Both the position numbers and the translations under genes were made by a program. DNA of 64,000 nt. Origin: Berberis thunbergii. Taxonomy: Eukaryota; Streptophyta; Magnoliopsida; Ranunculales; Berberidaceae. The notes under the pieces are model-generated. The model searched no databases, was not told where the DNA came from, and saw only the letters and a list, made by a program, of their open reading frames with translations. The DNA is taken from positions 496,001-560,000 of the forward strand of contig QNQO01000684.1 of NCBI GenBank assembly GCA_003290165.1, given 5' to 3'. Below, piece after piece: positions 26,601-35,581 of this stretch. Positions within the stretch are counted from its first letter, which is position 1; each line of letters opens with the position of its first letter.

Positions 26601-29600
26601 CCAGGAGGGGAAGGTTAATTACATGACCTAGGATCGTGACATCCAGCTTTGTATTAATTCTATTTATGTTTTAATTTATTAACAAGTTTTGGAAAATAAT
26701 GACATTCTTTCCTTGTTTCCAAGTTAATAAAATAAGCATTTGATTTTGATAGGCGAAACAGCTGGCAATTGTGGGAAAATTATAGCCAAGTTGCCTTGGA
26801 TATCAGAAATTTTGGTCAGGTGAAATTCTCATCCCCAGTACTTTAGAGAGAAAAAAATCTCTTTTCCTGTTATTAATAGTCGAATGTTATTTGGTTTGCA
26901 TGTCTTAGCATGCCTCATTCATACCTTTGACACTGATGGATGTAAATCTTTTCAAGAATAGAAAAACACCAACAGATCAAGCAGATATTCTCCTCCTTCC
27001 CCCTCCCCCAAAAAAAAAACCACTGAGGAGGATACCTGCGAGTTTTGCAGAAGGTGAGTGGGGTTGGAGGGACCCCACCCAATATATTACTCCAACTCAA
27101 AACAAGGTGAAGGGAGGATATACCCAAACCCTAAAGAGCAAAAGAAGTACACCATAAGAAGGTTATTGCATCCCCTAACATCCCATCTAGGTTGGCATCT
27201 TAGGGGGAGCCAATCATATGCAGCCTCCTTCTAACCATCTATTTTCTTACATACCATTCACCTTTAGCATCTTGAGCTACTATCTGGTTTAATTTACTGT
27301 CCAAAGGAGGGATCCAGGTTTGAGTAACACCCTTGGTAGTATCCCAGCAATCAAGTCTGCAGCACAGTTTGCTTCTCTAACACATGAGAGATCTTAAAGA
27401 GCTCCAGTCTTCTTATAGGAGCTCTTATAAGATCTTATAAGAATTAATTATAGACCATATGAGAGATCTTATATCTAAGATTGAAGAGACCTAATTATAG
27501 GGTTTTAGGGTTCACTGGAATCTTGATTCAAAATAAAAACTACTTACCAAGAATGGTTTTCCAACATTCGAATTTACATCACATTCTTATTCTATATGAC
27601 TTGAATCATTGCAACATAACCTCATGGACTTATTGAGCAAAGGAAACAGTGAAGAAATTTTGTGTACACAACAAATCCAGCATGTATAGTTCAAACACAA
27701 ACTAATATATATTGATGAAAGGGAAGAATACAAAGGTGAGTGAGCTCCTCACAGTACAAGAGAAAAAGCTAAAAAAAACTATACAAAACAAAAGGTTGGC
27801 ATTAAACATTCAACCAGTTGTCCCAACTAAACATAAATTCATCAAAGTTAAATATTTTGTATGACTCAGATTTGTTCCCCACTGCCACACATCTTCCTTT
27901 ATGGTTAATAGACATTCCTGATGATCCTTCCCATAAAAAAACTCTTTAGCTTTCTCTCTTTCCATAAGGCCTAGATGACAAAGTAAATCCCCTTTTTCCA
28001 AATCCATTCCCCCGAAGTGGAGAGATTAAAGATGTTCCAACCATTTAACCAGTCTTGGACAGAAAGTCTGAACTCATTAATTAAGCTTGCCCAAAATTTT
28101 ATAGCATAGCTACAGATGGTCCACATTCTCTTCATTTTCCTTGCAGAAAGCACACTTATTTGGAGCTTGGATTCCCCTTTTCTTGAAGTTATCAACTCTT
28201 CCTCTGAGTGGCTACTGGCTGCCCATTAGAAGAAACTGAATTTTCGACGGCACTGCTTTCAAAAAGAAGAGTTGGTGTTTAGAGTGAATTGTAAATTTTA
28301 ATATTATTTTCTTGGTTTTCTGTTTAACAAGTCCTTTGGTATTTGCGTGCCTTCCACTTCTCTTTCAAGGGTCTCGGTTTCAAGAATTGATTGTTCATTG
28401 AGAAATTTTATGAGGACCTAATAACTTGTTATTGTCACCAAGCTCCTTTGTGATCCTTGCTTATATTCACTTTGTTTTGGAATAAAGTTTTGAATCTTCA
28501 TTAAAAAGAAGGAAAATTTTGCAGTACTTTTTGCTACCATCTGAGTATATATAGTTTTCTCTATTAAGGAAAAATAAAGTTGTGATATATCAAATGGTGG
28601 GATTGTTCTCTATTTATGAAAAAATGTGCTTCTGTAAAACATTTTCATGAGAGAAATAAATCTATATACATATGTACACAACTCTTGGTTTTCTCTCTGC
28701 TGGCCTACTTGACAGGGGATGGTTATTATTTTGTTATAGGCACTGGAAGCTACAAAGATGGTGTTGGACATGACTAACAATAAACGTATAGATGCTAACT
28801 TATTGGAGAAGATAATGATAGAGATGGAATCACGCATTGCCAAGCATAATGTTCTTCCTTTGGCTGCCAATGGTGATCCTAATTGTAGAAATCAGATCGA
28901 CCAGGGTGATTCTTTCAGCAATTCTGTTGATGAGTCAAAATACTTGGAACATGATTTGGCACTGTCAAGGGAAACTGATCACTTGGTTGAATTGCTTGGA
29001 AATATTCTACAACAGGTACTCAATGATGAACCCTTTTTTGTTGGGATTACGCAGTTGCAAAGCCATCTGTCGAGATTGACTTGTTATTGCAGATGCTTTT
29101 CATTTTTCCATGCTTCTTTGTTTCCCTGTATACTTTAGAGGCATTGATGTTAAAGTGGTCAAAAGATCTTTTTTTAAAATATTTTTTCTCTCCATTTCCC
29201 CGTTTGTGTTTCCTTCAGTTAATGCATCGTCTTCATTGTAGATCGTTCGCAGCGGTAAGGGAGAAGATGTGTGGGGTTTGTATGCAAGGTGGCAAAAAAT
29301 AAAAGGAGATCTGATAATGTGTTCTGAAGCCCTTCTAAAGCAAGTTCGATCATACCAGGTATTAACACTTGTTTTATAACTAATTATGCATAGTAAAAGC
29401 TTTAATTATTACCCTATTGCCTACTGAACAATAATAAGCAATAAGATCACCATCTACATTACTCTCTGTATCCTACTAACTAAACACCACACACTACTCT
29501 CTGTATCCTACTATATGCTTGGAGCATATAGCAGACATTCAAGGCTTTGTAAAATATAACCTAACCGACCCTCAGAGTTGACATATTGAAGTAATGATCT

Positions 29601-31682
29601 GTTTTCTCATCATCAAATTTCTAACTATTGATTTTAAGTCTGCTCATGATATGTAACCCATAAGGCCATAGTATCACACCAGCTGTGTCCATAATCATAG
29701 ACTTAGGCTTTGCACTGGAATGAGAAAACCACTCATAATGAGATTTCCAGCATCATTGGTGCAATGCCAAAATAACAAAAACAGATTTGACAATGTGTGA
29801 AATATGAAAGACGACGTTACAATATGGCAAGTGGAATTCTTCCCCAGAATGATGACCACTACAATTCAAGATACTATGTGAAAGCTCCCAGATGTAAGTG
29901 ATGTCTTTTTGTTCCAAAATGATATGCTCTAGTTAGAGTTACATTGGTTCCGTAATAAGATTATCAATCATCACATATTAGACAATATAGAAATGTTTTC
30001 AAAATGTTTTTCTAACTTAAAATATACAAAAAGCATGCAAAAAATTTTAAAAGATTTAAAATATGCGAAATTGATGTTTTAGGTATGTAGAGCTTGACTA
30101 GTTAACATGTGCGGCACCAACCTCAAAGGATCAAACTGGTTTTAGATTGAAAAGTTGTCTTTTTTTATCCAAGCATAGCTCGATCAACCAGAGCTATGCC
30201 CAATCGGTCTAATAGGCTCAACGATGGTCTAAAATGTTGGGATATATCCAGCTTTTATTTATAGAAAATATCTTAGATGTGGATATCCTGTTAATTGACG
30301 AAATATCACAAAATTTATCCCTTTTTCAACACTGGTCTTAACTAAATATTTTTCTTTTACATCCAGTCTGGGCTTGACGGGCCTGTGTTAAAGTTTTTAA
30401 CTTTGCAGATTTGATGTCATGACTTGTCGTGCTCTTTTTGGACCTAACCTTTTGATCTAGGAATGGAGTATAAATACAAAATTGGCTAAAAAAGAGATGA
30501 CTGCTCATTACAGAACTTGAGTATTAGGTTTGGGTGTATTTTAACTGTTTACTCTTCGTGGCTTTTTATAGAATAGATCGTCATGGAGTCATGTTGTATT
30601 GATCATAATTTCAATATAAGTTTTTGTAAATGTTTAAATATTGATATAAAATCCATGAAATATATAAATGCACTAATAAAATTTCAGTAAGCCTACCTAC
30701 ATAATTGCATCCATAATCAGCAAAACATTCCCCGGTTAGGTTTCAACTTTCAATCCGAGCTCTCCTATCAGTATATCAACTAGTTGAGCAGATCACCTTG
30801 GCATGTGGCAAAAACTTGGGCCAGCCCCAACTCGACCAACCCAGGCCCAACTCAAAGTTGGGTAGAGTTTGGTTTTGAAAGTTGGATATGAAATAGAATG
30901 GCTAAAATATTGAACACCTATATGCTTGGGGTGGGCCAGGTTGAGAGCTCGGGCTGCTCAAACACGATCTCTATATCTTTAATTTATATAATTTGTCAAG
31001 TTTTCTTCTTTATTAAAAGTTAATTGGACGTATAGCAAAATCTCTTCCACACCTGCTCATTTCTTTATTAAGCTTTCTTCGCTAAATTTATTTATATTTT
31101 GCTTTGGCTTATAGAGAGTGACAATCTAAAGATGTCACGAGGCATCACTGATATTGTGTTGATGAGGTTTTTTTTTTTTTTGGGAGTTTTTTTGTCGTAT
31201 ATTGGAAAATTTAGCCTCATGTTGTAGTTATTTCATGTTCCATGTTTGTATGATGCGTATGTACCTATAATATGGAGATTATCATTTGTAGAAGTTCAAA
31301 ATAATACGTGACCAGCATATTCTTTTTCTCAGGGAGCTGATTTGTGGAGTAACAGAGACCGGTTTAAGAAATTTGCTAGTGCCTCCCTGCAACTTTGTGA
31401 GGTATACATGGAAATTTCTCTGTCTACTGGCAATCGTCGAGAACTCAATGCAGCCGAGATGCATCTGAGGAGTGCTGTTAAGCAGGTAAGAATAAGACCT
31501 ATTAATCCACATGCCTACCCTTGATGGTAGTCTTTTCATTTAACCTGTTTGACTTCTTGTGATACTCTTGTTTTCAGGCTGTTGTGAACTTCTCAGAAAT
31601 GGAGGAATTCAAAGCTCTTCAAGCTTGCCTTGACGATGTGAGAAGAAAACTTCAATCCATTTCGGTACCTCATGTCTCTTGA
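3769..31682 (+). CDS. TTC27: TTC27/Emw1-like tetratricopeptide-repeat protein, 20 exons, one frameshift
   Basis: Homologue of TTC27 (yeast Emw1), a TPR superfamily protein with one helical-repeat block in its C-terminal half; the family is eukaryote-wide and its plant role is poorly defined. I read the exons as 3769-4154, 4233-4380, 4904-5235, 5985-6066, 6147-6467, 7406-7464, 12714-12803, 13360-13451, 13540-13638, 13710-13787, 16565-16649, 16731-16789, 16922-16991, 25703-25794, 26270-26332, 26753-26819, 28740-29015, 29242-29358, 31333-31485 and 31578-31682, all with GT-AG introns and matching phases. Start chosen: first ATG (MAESSSEILLDLELRL); stop TGA at 31680. Total 2774 nt, about 924 codons, close to family length. 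The total is not a multiple of three because of one lesion in exon 5 (TGA at 6411). It may be a recent pseudogene, a mutant allele or an assembly error; everything downstream still looks constrained. Confidence 0.85.
6408..6413 (+). other. Frameshift and in-frame TGA in exon 5
   Basis: The in-frame codon AAG (6408-6410) is followed directly by TGA at 6411-6413. Shifting back one base at 6410 restores the family-like segment (GTG ATA TTA TCA CAG TGC) through to the exon 5 donor at 6468. Family members usually have a few extra residues between these blocks, so a deletion of about 22 bp (3n+1) is the simplest explanation. The break sits at the palindrome GTGATA-T-TATCAC. A spliceable intron is ruled out: the only GT...AG here would be 15 nt. 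Confidence 0.8.
7121..7271. repeat. Microsatellites in intron 5
   Basis: An (AT)n run at about 7122-7140 and a compound (GCAT)n(GTAT)n run at about 7222-7271 flank a short direct repeat, GTGAGGTGAAGGTGGTACAT-like, seen near 7170 and 7215. Confidence 0.8.
7406..13787 (+). CDS. TTC27: TTC27-like exons 6-10
   Basis: Exon 6 encodes WDMAPFIEAVDAQKISCFI, exon 7 IQHFCDILRIRWESNRSRTK, exon 8 ERIHFLYGAYVPTIPALRK, exon 9 EYGELLVACGLIGEALKIFE then LELWDNLINCYC across the junction, and exon 10 LLEKKAAAVELIKARLGETP ending in RLW. Phases run 0, 0, 2, 2, 2 and agree at every junction. These helices lead into the canonical TPRs. Intron 6 (7465-12713) is 5.2 kb and filled with a LINE scrap and a hAT; intron 7 (12804-13359) shows nothing beyond A+T-rich DNA. 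Confidence 0.85.
8020..8640 (-). mobile_element. LINE 3' remnant with zf-RVT-like domain
   Basis: The minus strand encodes a degenerate copy of the zinc-binding region that follows reverse transcriptase in plant L1-like LINEs. Visible pieces are IWNKHFPPRLNFFLW near 8530-8580, then ANLKRSGIQIPDHYVLCNRD and EETVDHIL near 8390-8490, with frameshifts between. The 3' end runs into an A-rich tail at about 8040 (T-rich on the plus strand), preceded by GTGAGAAGCTCAC-type sequence also seen in the remnant near 27.7 kb. The 5' boundary is not defined. Confidence 0.65.
8641..9316. other. Intron 6 sequence, no clear feature
   Basis: A+T-rich sequence with possible further LINE-derived pieces; an A-rich stretch near 8960-8980 resembles a retroposon tail. 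Nothing could be assigned with confidence. Confidence 0.3.
9964..10310. repeat. Tandem duplication (units of about 167 and 179 bp)
   Basis: The block beginning GCTGCGGTCTTGTGCGCTGA at 9964-10130 is repeated at 10132-10310, the second copy carrying a small internal GATGATGGATG-type insertion. Each unit also contains internal GATGATGG(C/A)TGCG microrepeats. It lies in the putative gypsy LTR region inside the hAT. Confidence 0.85.
10311..10536 (-). mobile_element. Probable Ty3/gypsy LTR portion
   Basis: Downstream of the chromodomain stop, the minus strand shows LTR-like signals: a TATAAATAGAAAT core at about 10425, and an AATAAAAC polyadenylation-like signal at the top of the tandem duplication. 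LTR ends were not resolved and the block may extend into 9.96-10.31 kb. Confidence 0.45.
10537..11067 (-). pseudogene. Ty3/gypsy integrase C-terminus and chromodomain
   Basis: Minus-strand frames give the end of a chromovirus polyprotein. Codons 11067-10825 encode the integrase C-terminal segment (EVGEWVFLKLRPYRQQSLAR, then KLSPRYYGSYVILAKVGSVA and YPVFHVSQLR). A TAA at 10824-10822 interrupts the frame. Then 10767-10537 encode a chromodomain (EILIKWQGLPAYEATWE) and the usual FHLEDKV tail. Chromodomains of this kind direct insertion to heterochromatin in known chromoviruses. Gag, protease, RT and RNase H are absent, so this is a 3' fragment captured in the surrounding hAT. Confidence 0.85.
11594..12713. 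other. Remainder of intron 6
   Basis: A+T-rich intronic sequence after the hAT target site, ending in the exon 7 acceptor CCTTTTCAG. No repeats or coding segments recognised. Confidence 0.4.
14270..15204. mobile_element. Tourist-like MITE (TTA target site) split by a hAT
   Basis: The left end GGGGGCTGTTTGTTTGAATC and right end AAATGAACACCTAC are imperfect inverted repeats; the arms continue into CACTTATAA on the left and its complement on the right. The target site is TTA on both sides (14267-14269 and 15205-15207). The short TIR beginning with Gs and the TTA duplication are typical of PIF/Harbinger-derived MITEs. Removing the nested hAT and its TSD leaves about 197 bp. It lies in intron 10 of the TTC27-like gene. 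Confidence 0.65.
14447..15176. mobile_element. hAT-1 non-autonomous element, copy 1 (730 bp)
   Basis: Terminal inverted repeats CAGTGTTCTAAAAATCG and CGATTTTTAGAACACTG are flanked by a perfect 8-bp TSD, CTTATAAG, at 14439-14446 and 15177-15184. The subterminal regions are G+C-rich arrays of CTAGGCGG and its complement, suggesting transposase-binding arrays. The interior is A+T-rich with no transposase. It is closely related to 49838-50502 and inserted in the Tourist-like MITE. Confidence 0.9.
15205..16564. other. Rest of intron 10
   Basis: A+T-rich sequence. G+C-richer bits near 13.96-14.05 kb (CAAAGGCTTACGCCTCTCGC) and near 15.78 kb resemble DNA-transposon ends but could not be paired. No coding content. 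Confidence 0.35.
16565..26819 (+). CDS. TTC27: TTC27-like exons 11-16 (TPR block)
   Basis: These exons encode the tetratricopeptide repeats, about residues 560-708. Exon 11 gives WCSFGDVTNTDSYYEKALEV, exon 12 RSLARSAYNRGEYEASKILW, exon 13 the ESALAINSLYPDGWFAFGAA repeat, exon 14 EKALHGFTYAVKLDPDNGEA leading to WNNIACL, exon 15 KKKNKEAFLAFKEALKF, and exon 16 WQLWENYSQVALDIRNFGQ. The W-L-G-Y-A-F-A-P spacing of TPRs can be followed through exons 12-16; such repeats form protein-binding superhelices. No lesion is seen in any of them. Intron 13 between the two middle TPRs is 8.7 kb and packed with transposons. Confidence 0.9.
16992..17689. other. Start of intron 13
   Basis: A+T-rich sequence including a short direct repeat (AACAAGCATTATCTACAATGCCT-like, near 17190-17230). 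No element identified. Confidence 0.35.
17695..20218 (-). mobile_element. Degenerate LTR-retrotransposon-like pair
   Basis: Two related segments lie in the same orientation: about 17695-17926 and about 19415-20218 (the latter interrupted, see 19575). Both contain the pattern ...TCTAATGGGCTTAC... followed by AAAGTAATTCCTAC. Immediately outside 17926 the minus strand reads FKLEDELLQPEKDDG, like the LEDKV tail of plant gypsy polyproteins, which fits a 3' LTR position. The 1.5 kb between them (17.93-19.41 kb) has no recognisable gag or pol. I infer a strongly deleted gypsy-type element; LTR ends and TSD were not established. Confidence 0.4.
19575..20117. mobile_element. Possible DNA transposon with GTTATAACG-rich ends
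   Basis: Relative to the sister segment at 17.7-17.9 kb, an extra block lies between CTAACCTAGAT and CCCTGGATTC. Its ends are rich in GTTATAACG / CCGTTATAACG motifs in both orientations (AACGGACCATAACGG on the left, GTTATATCAGCGTTATAACG on the right), as in known plant hAT-like families. Exact TIRs could not be paired and the flanking 8-mers match only partly. Confidence 0.35.
20345..21640 (-). pseudogene. LINE ORF2 remnant: endonuclease and first residues of RT
   Basis: The endonuclease/exonuclease/phosphatase fold is recognisable. Residues GGDFN (about 21330), RGRDRIWARLDRILV with the conserved RLDR, and ICSDHVPLI with the catalytic SDH all lie between 21337 and 20939, preceded by N-terminal endonuclease strands in 21637-21353. 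Further on, EVMKSLFSIPRNSAPGP at about 20340-20390 is the segment just before RT motif 1. The frame then enters the A-tail, so RT, RNase H and zf-RVT are missing. Confidence 0.8.
22353..23592 (-). pseudogene. LINE ORF1 remnant (DUF4283-like nucleic-acid-binding)
   Basis: Minus-strand frames in order show a Pro/Ser-rich N-terminus, the DUF4283-like segment (VVLKFSSFCPTLDAIRDSIH, FWGVTKVSPW), and a continuation around 22874-22653 with APVWVELPNLFIEYFHP and ERMCVEMEVTKTLP. A charged C-terminal part follows through 21762. Frames change several times, so the ORF is dead. In plant L1-like elements this protein coats the element RNA. Confidence 0.7.
23891..24960 (-). pseudogene. Unclassified minus-strand coding-like remnant hosting LINE and hAT
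   Basis: Outside the two insertions the minus strand reads as a broken open frame: FKDVSRLKSSFGSLAKSAHL (about 24910-24845), then, beyond the hAT, KKGVVFTTIANRFSFLVFVL and KAFAQSWRKIGFNLHLKLRL (about 24130-24000). Its last part lies left of the LINE (YDNWSRTEDLI, stop at 20228). It could be a LINE ORF1 or another retroelement reading frame; I do not recognise the family. Confidence 0.35.
24212..24840 (+). mobile_element. hAT-2 family element, short copy (629 bp)
   Basis: The left end CAAAGAAGCACAGAC matches CAAGGAAGCACGGATTCGCG of the 55350 copy, and the right end GTGCATCCTTG is identical. Subterminal CGTGTCGG / CCGACACG motifs are present on both sides, as in the other copies. The interior is A+T-rich with no coding. 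Flanking 8-mers TGCTTCTC and ATTACCAC do not match, so the target duplication is lost or one end has been altered. The insertion interrupts the coding-like remnant between SAHLLKVV and the following block. Confidence 0.7.
24961..25702. other. LINE-like 3' tail and end of intron 13
   Basis: The plus strand at about 25080-25226 ends in GGTTTTAATGCAAATTTTTT and an A-rich/(AT)n run, resembling plant LINE 3' ends; no ORF remains. 25230-25702 is A+T-rich and ends in the exon 14 acceptor TCCCATGCAG. Confidence 0.35.
25198..25226. repeat. (AT)n microsatellite
   Basis: An AT dinucleotide run of about 12 repeats directly follows an A-rich retroposon-like tail. Confidence 0.85.
26548..26642. mobile_element. 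Short foldback element (95 bp) in intron 15
   Basis: Perfect 21-bp inverted arms (ATGTCACGATCCTAGGTCAT plus G at 26548, and its exact complement ending at 26642) enclose a 53-bp loop. Three-base CCA flanks may be a target duplication. The type is undetermined; it may be a small MITE or part of a retroelement terminus. Confidence 0.6.
27700..28230 (-). mobile_element. LINE 3' remnant in intron 16
   Basis: The minus strand contains a zf-RVT-like domain split by a frameshift: near 28190-28110 a CAFCKENEENVDHL-type segment is readable, followed in another frame by YAIKFWASLINEFRLSVQDW at about 28105-28040. Downstream is the same GTGAG-GAGCTCAC 3' untranslated motif as in the 8.0-kb remnant. The 5' end is not defined. 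Confidence 0.6.
28740..31682 (+). CDS. TTC27: TTC27-like exons 17-20 (C-terminus)
   Basis: Exon 17 (276 bp) completes the last TPR-like helix (ALEATKMVLDMTNNKRIDAN) and carries an acidic, variable linker plus RETDHLVELLGNILQQ. Exon 18 gives GEDVWGLYARWQKIKGDLIM and LLKQVRSYQ, exon 19 DRFKKFASASLQLCEVYMEI and ELNAAEMHLRSAVKQ, and exon 20 the final helix ending VPHVS-stop at 31682. All are phase 0 to each other and show no breaks. Intron 16 (26820-28739) holds a LINE remnant; intron 18 (29359-31332) shows no assignable element. Confidence 0.9.
29359..31332. other. Intron 18, no element assigned
   Basis: About 2 kb of A+T-rich sequence with a T12 run near 31170. No coding segments, TIR pairs or retroelement motifs were recognised. 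Confidence 0.4.
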
Positions 31683-33370
31683 CTCTTCTGTACATACACT
31701 GACCTAAGGTAAAGCTTGTACTGCTAGATAGTGTCTCCTCGTTCATCCTGCTATCTTTCCAACTTTAGGATGACTCTTCAGCCGTAAGTATGCTGAAGCC
31801 TTGCTTTTGTGTCTTGTGCAGTTAATCATACACGAAGGGCAAATAATTTTGTAATATCTGAGTATGCAATAGGTTCTTATCAAGCCTCTCGTCATGGGAC
31901 TGACCTGGTTCTATTGCCCTCGTACTGGCTTCAAAGCTAGTAACATGAAGGAAAGTGCTCCTTGAAATACTTACTGTCGAGTAAAAGATGGTTAAAGGGG
32001 CCGAAGGTATAAGAACTCCATGAGCAGCATGGGGAGAGAGTAATGTTTCAAGTGCTAGAGGTTTGAAATCTTTCAGAAGCATACTTGTTAATTTCTAGGT
32101 GATATTCAGTTGACTATCATAAAAGGACCTCTTTTTTCTGTAGTTTTCTTTCGTTCTTTTGTTAAGGAATAAAACTGTGTAATTTATCGTCATTTGTATT
32201 ATATTGAACTTGAAAATGGAGTTGTTTATCTCTATTGAATTTTGCTGGTTTGAGGTGATATGAATGGTTTGGTGTGCTCTCCTGTAATCGGCTATATTGA
32301 GACCTTTGGAATAGCTTTATAAACTTATAAAAACATTCTCAAGAGAGAATTGTATGGGTGGATACATGTTTCTGCCCTGATGGCATGGTAGTGAGGTCAT
32401 GGATGGCATCGTTCATCCTATAAGCCTAATTATGCAGATGGAGTGATTACTGCTCAGCAATTAGAGTTCAATGTCTGGTGGGAAATTGGATGCTACCCCT
32501 CCTTCATGAATTTTGAATCATTTAGACGCTTGCAAATCAATGTGCATCAACACTAATCTCCCTCTTTAGTTCCATTCCCACCACCCATCACTTTCTTGGC
32601 CAAAGCTCTCTCCAATACCGCAGCAGACACATCTTACCTGCAAAGCTGATATTGTCACTAGGTTTTCCTGGAACTCCATATTTCCAATCATTCCTTCAAA
32701 TGTCTCGTTTTCCCTCCCAGTGCATAGTAATGCCTAAGCCAACATAAGTTGTTCGAGGAAATCTCAATCAAGGAGATTTTCCTGATGAAATATCCAAGTA
32801 GAAGGTGAAACTGTTTTTTGGTTATAAAAGGGGAGGGATATGAACAACAACAATAAATATCCAATAGGATGATAATATTACCCAATATAACAGGGATAAG
32901 GATTGGTTTTAGTGCATTTCCAGGGTTCTTACACAGTAGTAATTCCACCTGACATACTGATCACTCTCCAATCCTTGGGTGACTCCCGCATAAAACGTTT
33001 CACTAACCACAATCCAATCTAAGGGAGCCTCTCCCGTTTTATTGTGCCTTTTGAAGAAACCTAGATTTGCAAACCATTGCTTGATTGTCATGCTGGGTGC
33101 CTGCATCAAAAGTCTTCCACAAGCCTCTCCCAGTCTACATGATAAGTCTGTGGTTGGTTTGACTTGTCTGGCTTGCTCTGTGTATATCAAATTGAGATAT
33201 CAACATAACAGTGTCCTGTAGGACATAAGATTTGATGAGTCTATACTCTGTATTGTCAAGGCAAGGCCAGGAGACTAGAAGAGCAAGGGAGGGGGAGTAG
33301 CTAAAGAGACGTGACTTGTGTATGGGTGATGGTTATGCCATTCTGCCAATGCCAAGGTGAACCTGACATT
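31683..33370. other. 3' untranslated region and intergenic sequence
   Basis: AATAAAAC at about 32167 is the likeliest polyadenylation signal of the TTC27-like gene. Beyond about 32.3 kb no gene is recognised; a 93-codon minus-strand frame at 32909-33190 has no recognisable domain. Confidence 0.4.
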
Positions 33371-34432
33371 GTAGATTGTGCACAAATACCTAATTTTTCA
33401 TGATTGAGACTTTTTATAAAATAAATAAATATGACTGTGACGGAAAAAATCAAAGATGAAGTTAATGAAATACGCATCTCTTCCAAAAGTAAGAACATCA
33501 AAAGGTTCATATATGTTTGTATGGGTAATTTTTAAGAAGCTCTTGGTGCGTTTGGTTTGTTTGCCCTTAATATAGTCAACATAAACACCAAAATCAGTAA
33601 AATCTAGGTTTGGAATGACACCGTTTTTTACTAATATCTTTACTAGTTCTCTGGATATATGACTCAGTCTTTTATGCTAGAAGAATGCAAAATTTTCATT
33701 CACTGGAGTACAATTTGTTTCAAGATTAAGATGCACGGCAAGAGAATCAATAAAAGAAATATCAAGACTAATTTGATATAAACCATTAACTTCAAATCCA
33801 GAACCAACAAATTTTGATGCTTTAAATAAACTAAAACAACCATTCCTATTTAAAAAAAAAATCCATCATGATCCAGTTTGGACACAAATTAAATTACAGA
33901 AACTGAAGGAACAAAAAGAGTTTGACGTAAATCTAGATGATATTCGGAAGCAAGTGTCAAACGAAAAGTCTTTATAGCTTCATTTTGTGCTTTGACACGA
34001 TTCCCCATGTAAAGAAATGTTTCATTTGGATTTGTGGTTTGGGTTGAAAGAAATCCCTATATTGAGTTTGAAATATAAACATTAGCTCCAGAATCAAGCC
34101 ACCAAGTATTAGAAAGAAATTCAATTACATTTTATTCAAAAATAGTACATACGAAAATCAAAGGGTTACCTTTATTTTCGAACCATGCCTTGCGTTTCAG
34201 GCAATCTTTCTGAAATTGTCCACTCTTTTTACTTTTTTTCACCTTCTTTGTCGCACTTTGATCATAATCAATAGGTTTTGGGGTCCACGCTTGATGCCCT
34301 TATTCACGTTGTTAACATGCTTCTTTCCAATATCTTGAATTGTGAGATGTACATAAGTAACATGACTACCTTGCTGCTTAAATCTTGCCTCTCCTGAACC
34401 AACATGTTGGAAAATTCATTCACATTCACATT

Positions 34433-34864
34433 CTACTTATCTTTAATAGTGTCATAGTGAATATGAAAAGGTCCATACGGAAAAGACAATGAGTTCAGGA
34501 CAAATTGAACGAGGAAAAAATAATCCACAGTCATCCCCAACTTTTTTAATTTTGCAGTCAGATTAGTCATCTCATTAATGTGCTCATACATGGTACGAAT
34601 ACCATCAAAATGGATAGTAGTCAGTTCAACAATAAATTTCCCAGCAAGATATTTTTCAGCAGTAGGAAAGTGTTCTTCTAAAATTTTCATATATTCGATA
34701 GTGTTATCAGTGACTGAAAGGGATGATGTTGTTTGCAACATTAATTCACATGTACATGATAAATAATTTGTTCGACCTAGTCCATGTTGCATGGGCATAC
34801 TTATGATCCTCACTGCTTTCATCAGCAATAACAGCATGTTCATTATTGAGAATAGCCACGTCAA
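34433..34864 (-). pseudogene. copia gag fragment, module 1 (UBN2-type)
   Basis: The minus-strand frame shows the gag of plant copia elements (NNxxSSLSVTDNTIEYMKIL, TTIHFDGIRTMYEHINEMTN, LKKLGMTVDYFFLVQFVLNS), about 140 residues. The same segment recurs, more broken, at 36940-36450 and 43781-43250. A zinc-knuckle/protease segment with WWLDSGANVYISNS-like sequence follows near 34120 in another frame. Confidence 0.75.
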
Positions 34865-35338
34865 GGTCCTTAATTTCCAAATTTGTTCTTTTCAGTTCAA
34901 GAAGTTAGTTCCATTAAAAAAAGGAATACTAGGTACATGACCATGAGGAACGGAGAAATTAACAGAAATAAGATCAATATATACTCACTAAATTAATTGG
35001 GCTCAAGTGATAAAAAAACCCACACAAAAAAATAATAAATATACTAAACTATATGGGATCTACTGCGGGTAGAACCTCAAACATTTAGATTTGATGCTAA
35101 ACAATATTTATATTTCAAAATCATTAATTGGTTGAGTATTTCTACTATATATCAACTAAGGTATTTGTGGATATCATACCAAATTTATGAAATACAAAAG
35201 CCCATAATATTTATTCAACCCATTCAATCTTAATTCACATGTGGGAAACAAATTGGCTATGAGTAAATAAATTGTAAAATCTCTTAATGTCATAAAACTC
35301 GCCACCGTTACCAGATCGTATTATTTTCATTTTTCTAT

Positions 35339-35581
35339 CTAACTGCGCCTATTTACTTCAGTTATGCATGCTTCAATCGCATTAACTGATTGAGACTTTT
35401 CATGAAATGGATAGATATCACAATAACGGTAAAAATCATAGATGAAGTTAATGAAATGCATTTCTCTTCCAAAAGTATGAACATCAAAAGCTCCAAATAT
35501 GTTTGTATAGATAATTTTCAAGAAGCTATGTTTTATGTGGCTCATTTCTTGGTGCATTTTGTTTGTTTACCCTTAATATAG
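35339..35581 (-). pseudogene. copia integrase fragment, module 2
   Basis: The minus-strand frame gives the start of the integrase core: an FLKIIYTNIFGAFDVHTFGR segment matching the conserved HTD(I/L)xGP region (HTD degraded to YTN), then FINFIYDFYRYCDIYPFHEK and EKSQSVNAIEACITEVNRRS. It is followed within 50 bp by the module junction into leader sequence, so the second half of integrase is absent. Confidence 0.75.

Noticed and set aside
32909..33190. 93-codon minus-strand frame downstream of TTC27
   Set aside because: No domain recognised and no supporting splice or promoter signals; not enough to call a gene.
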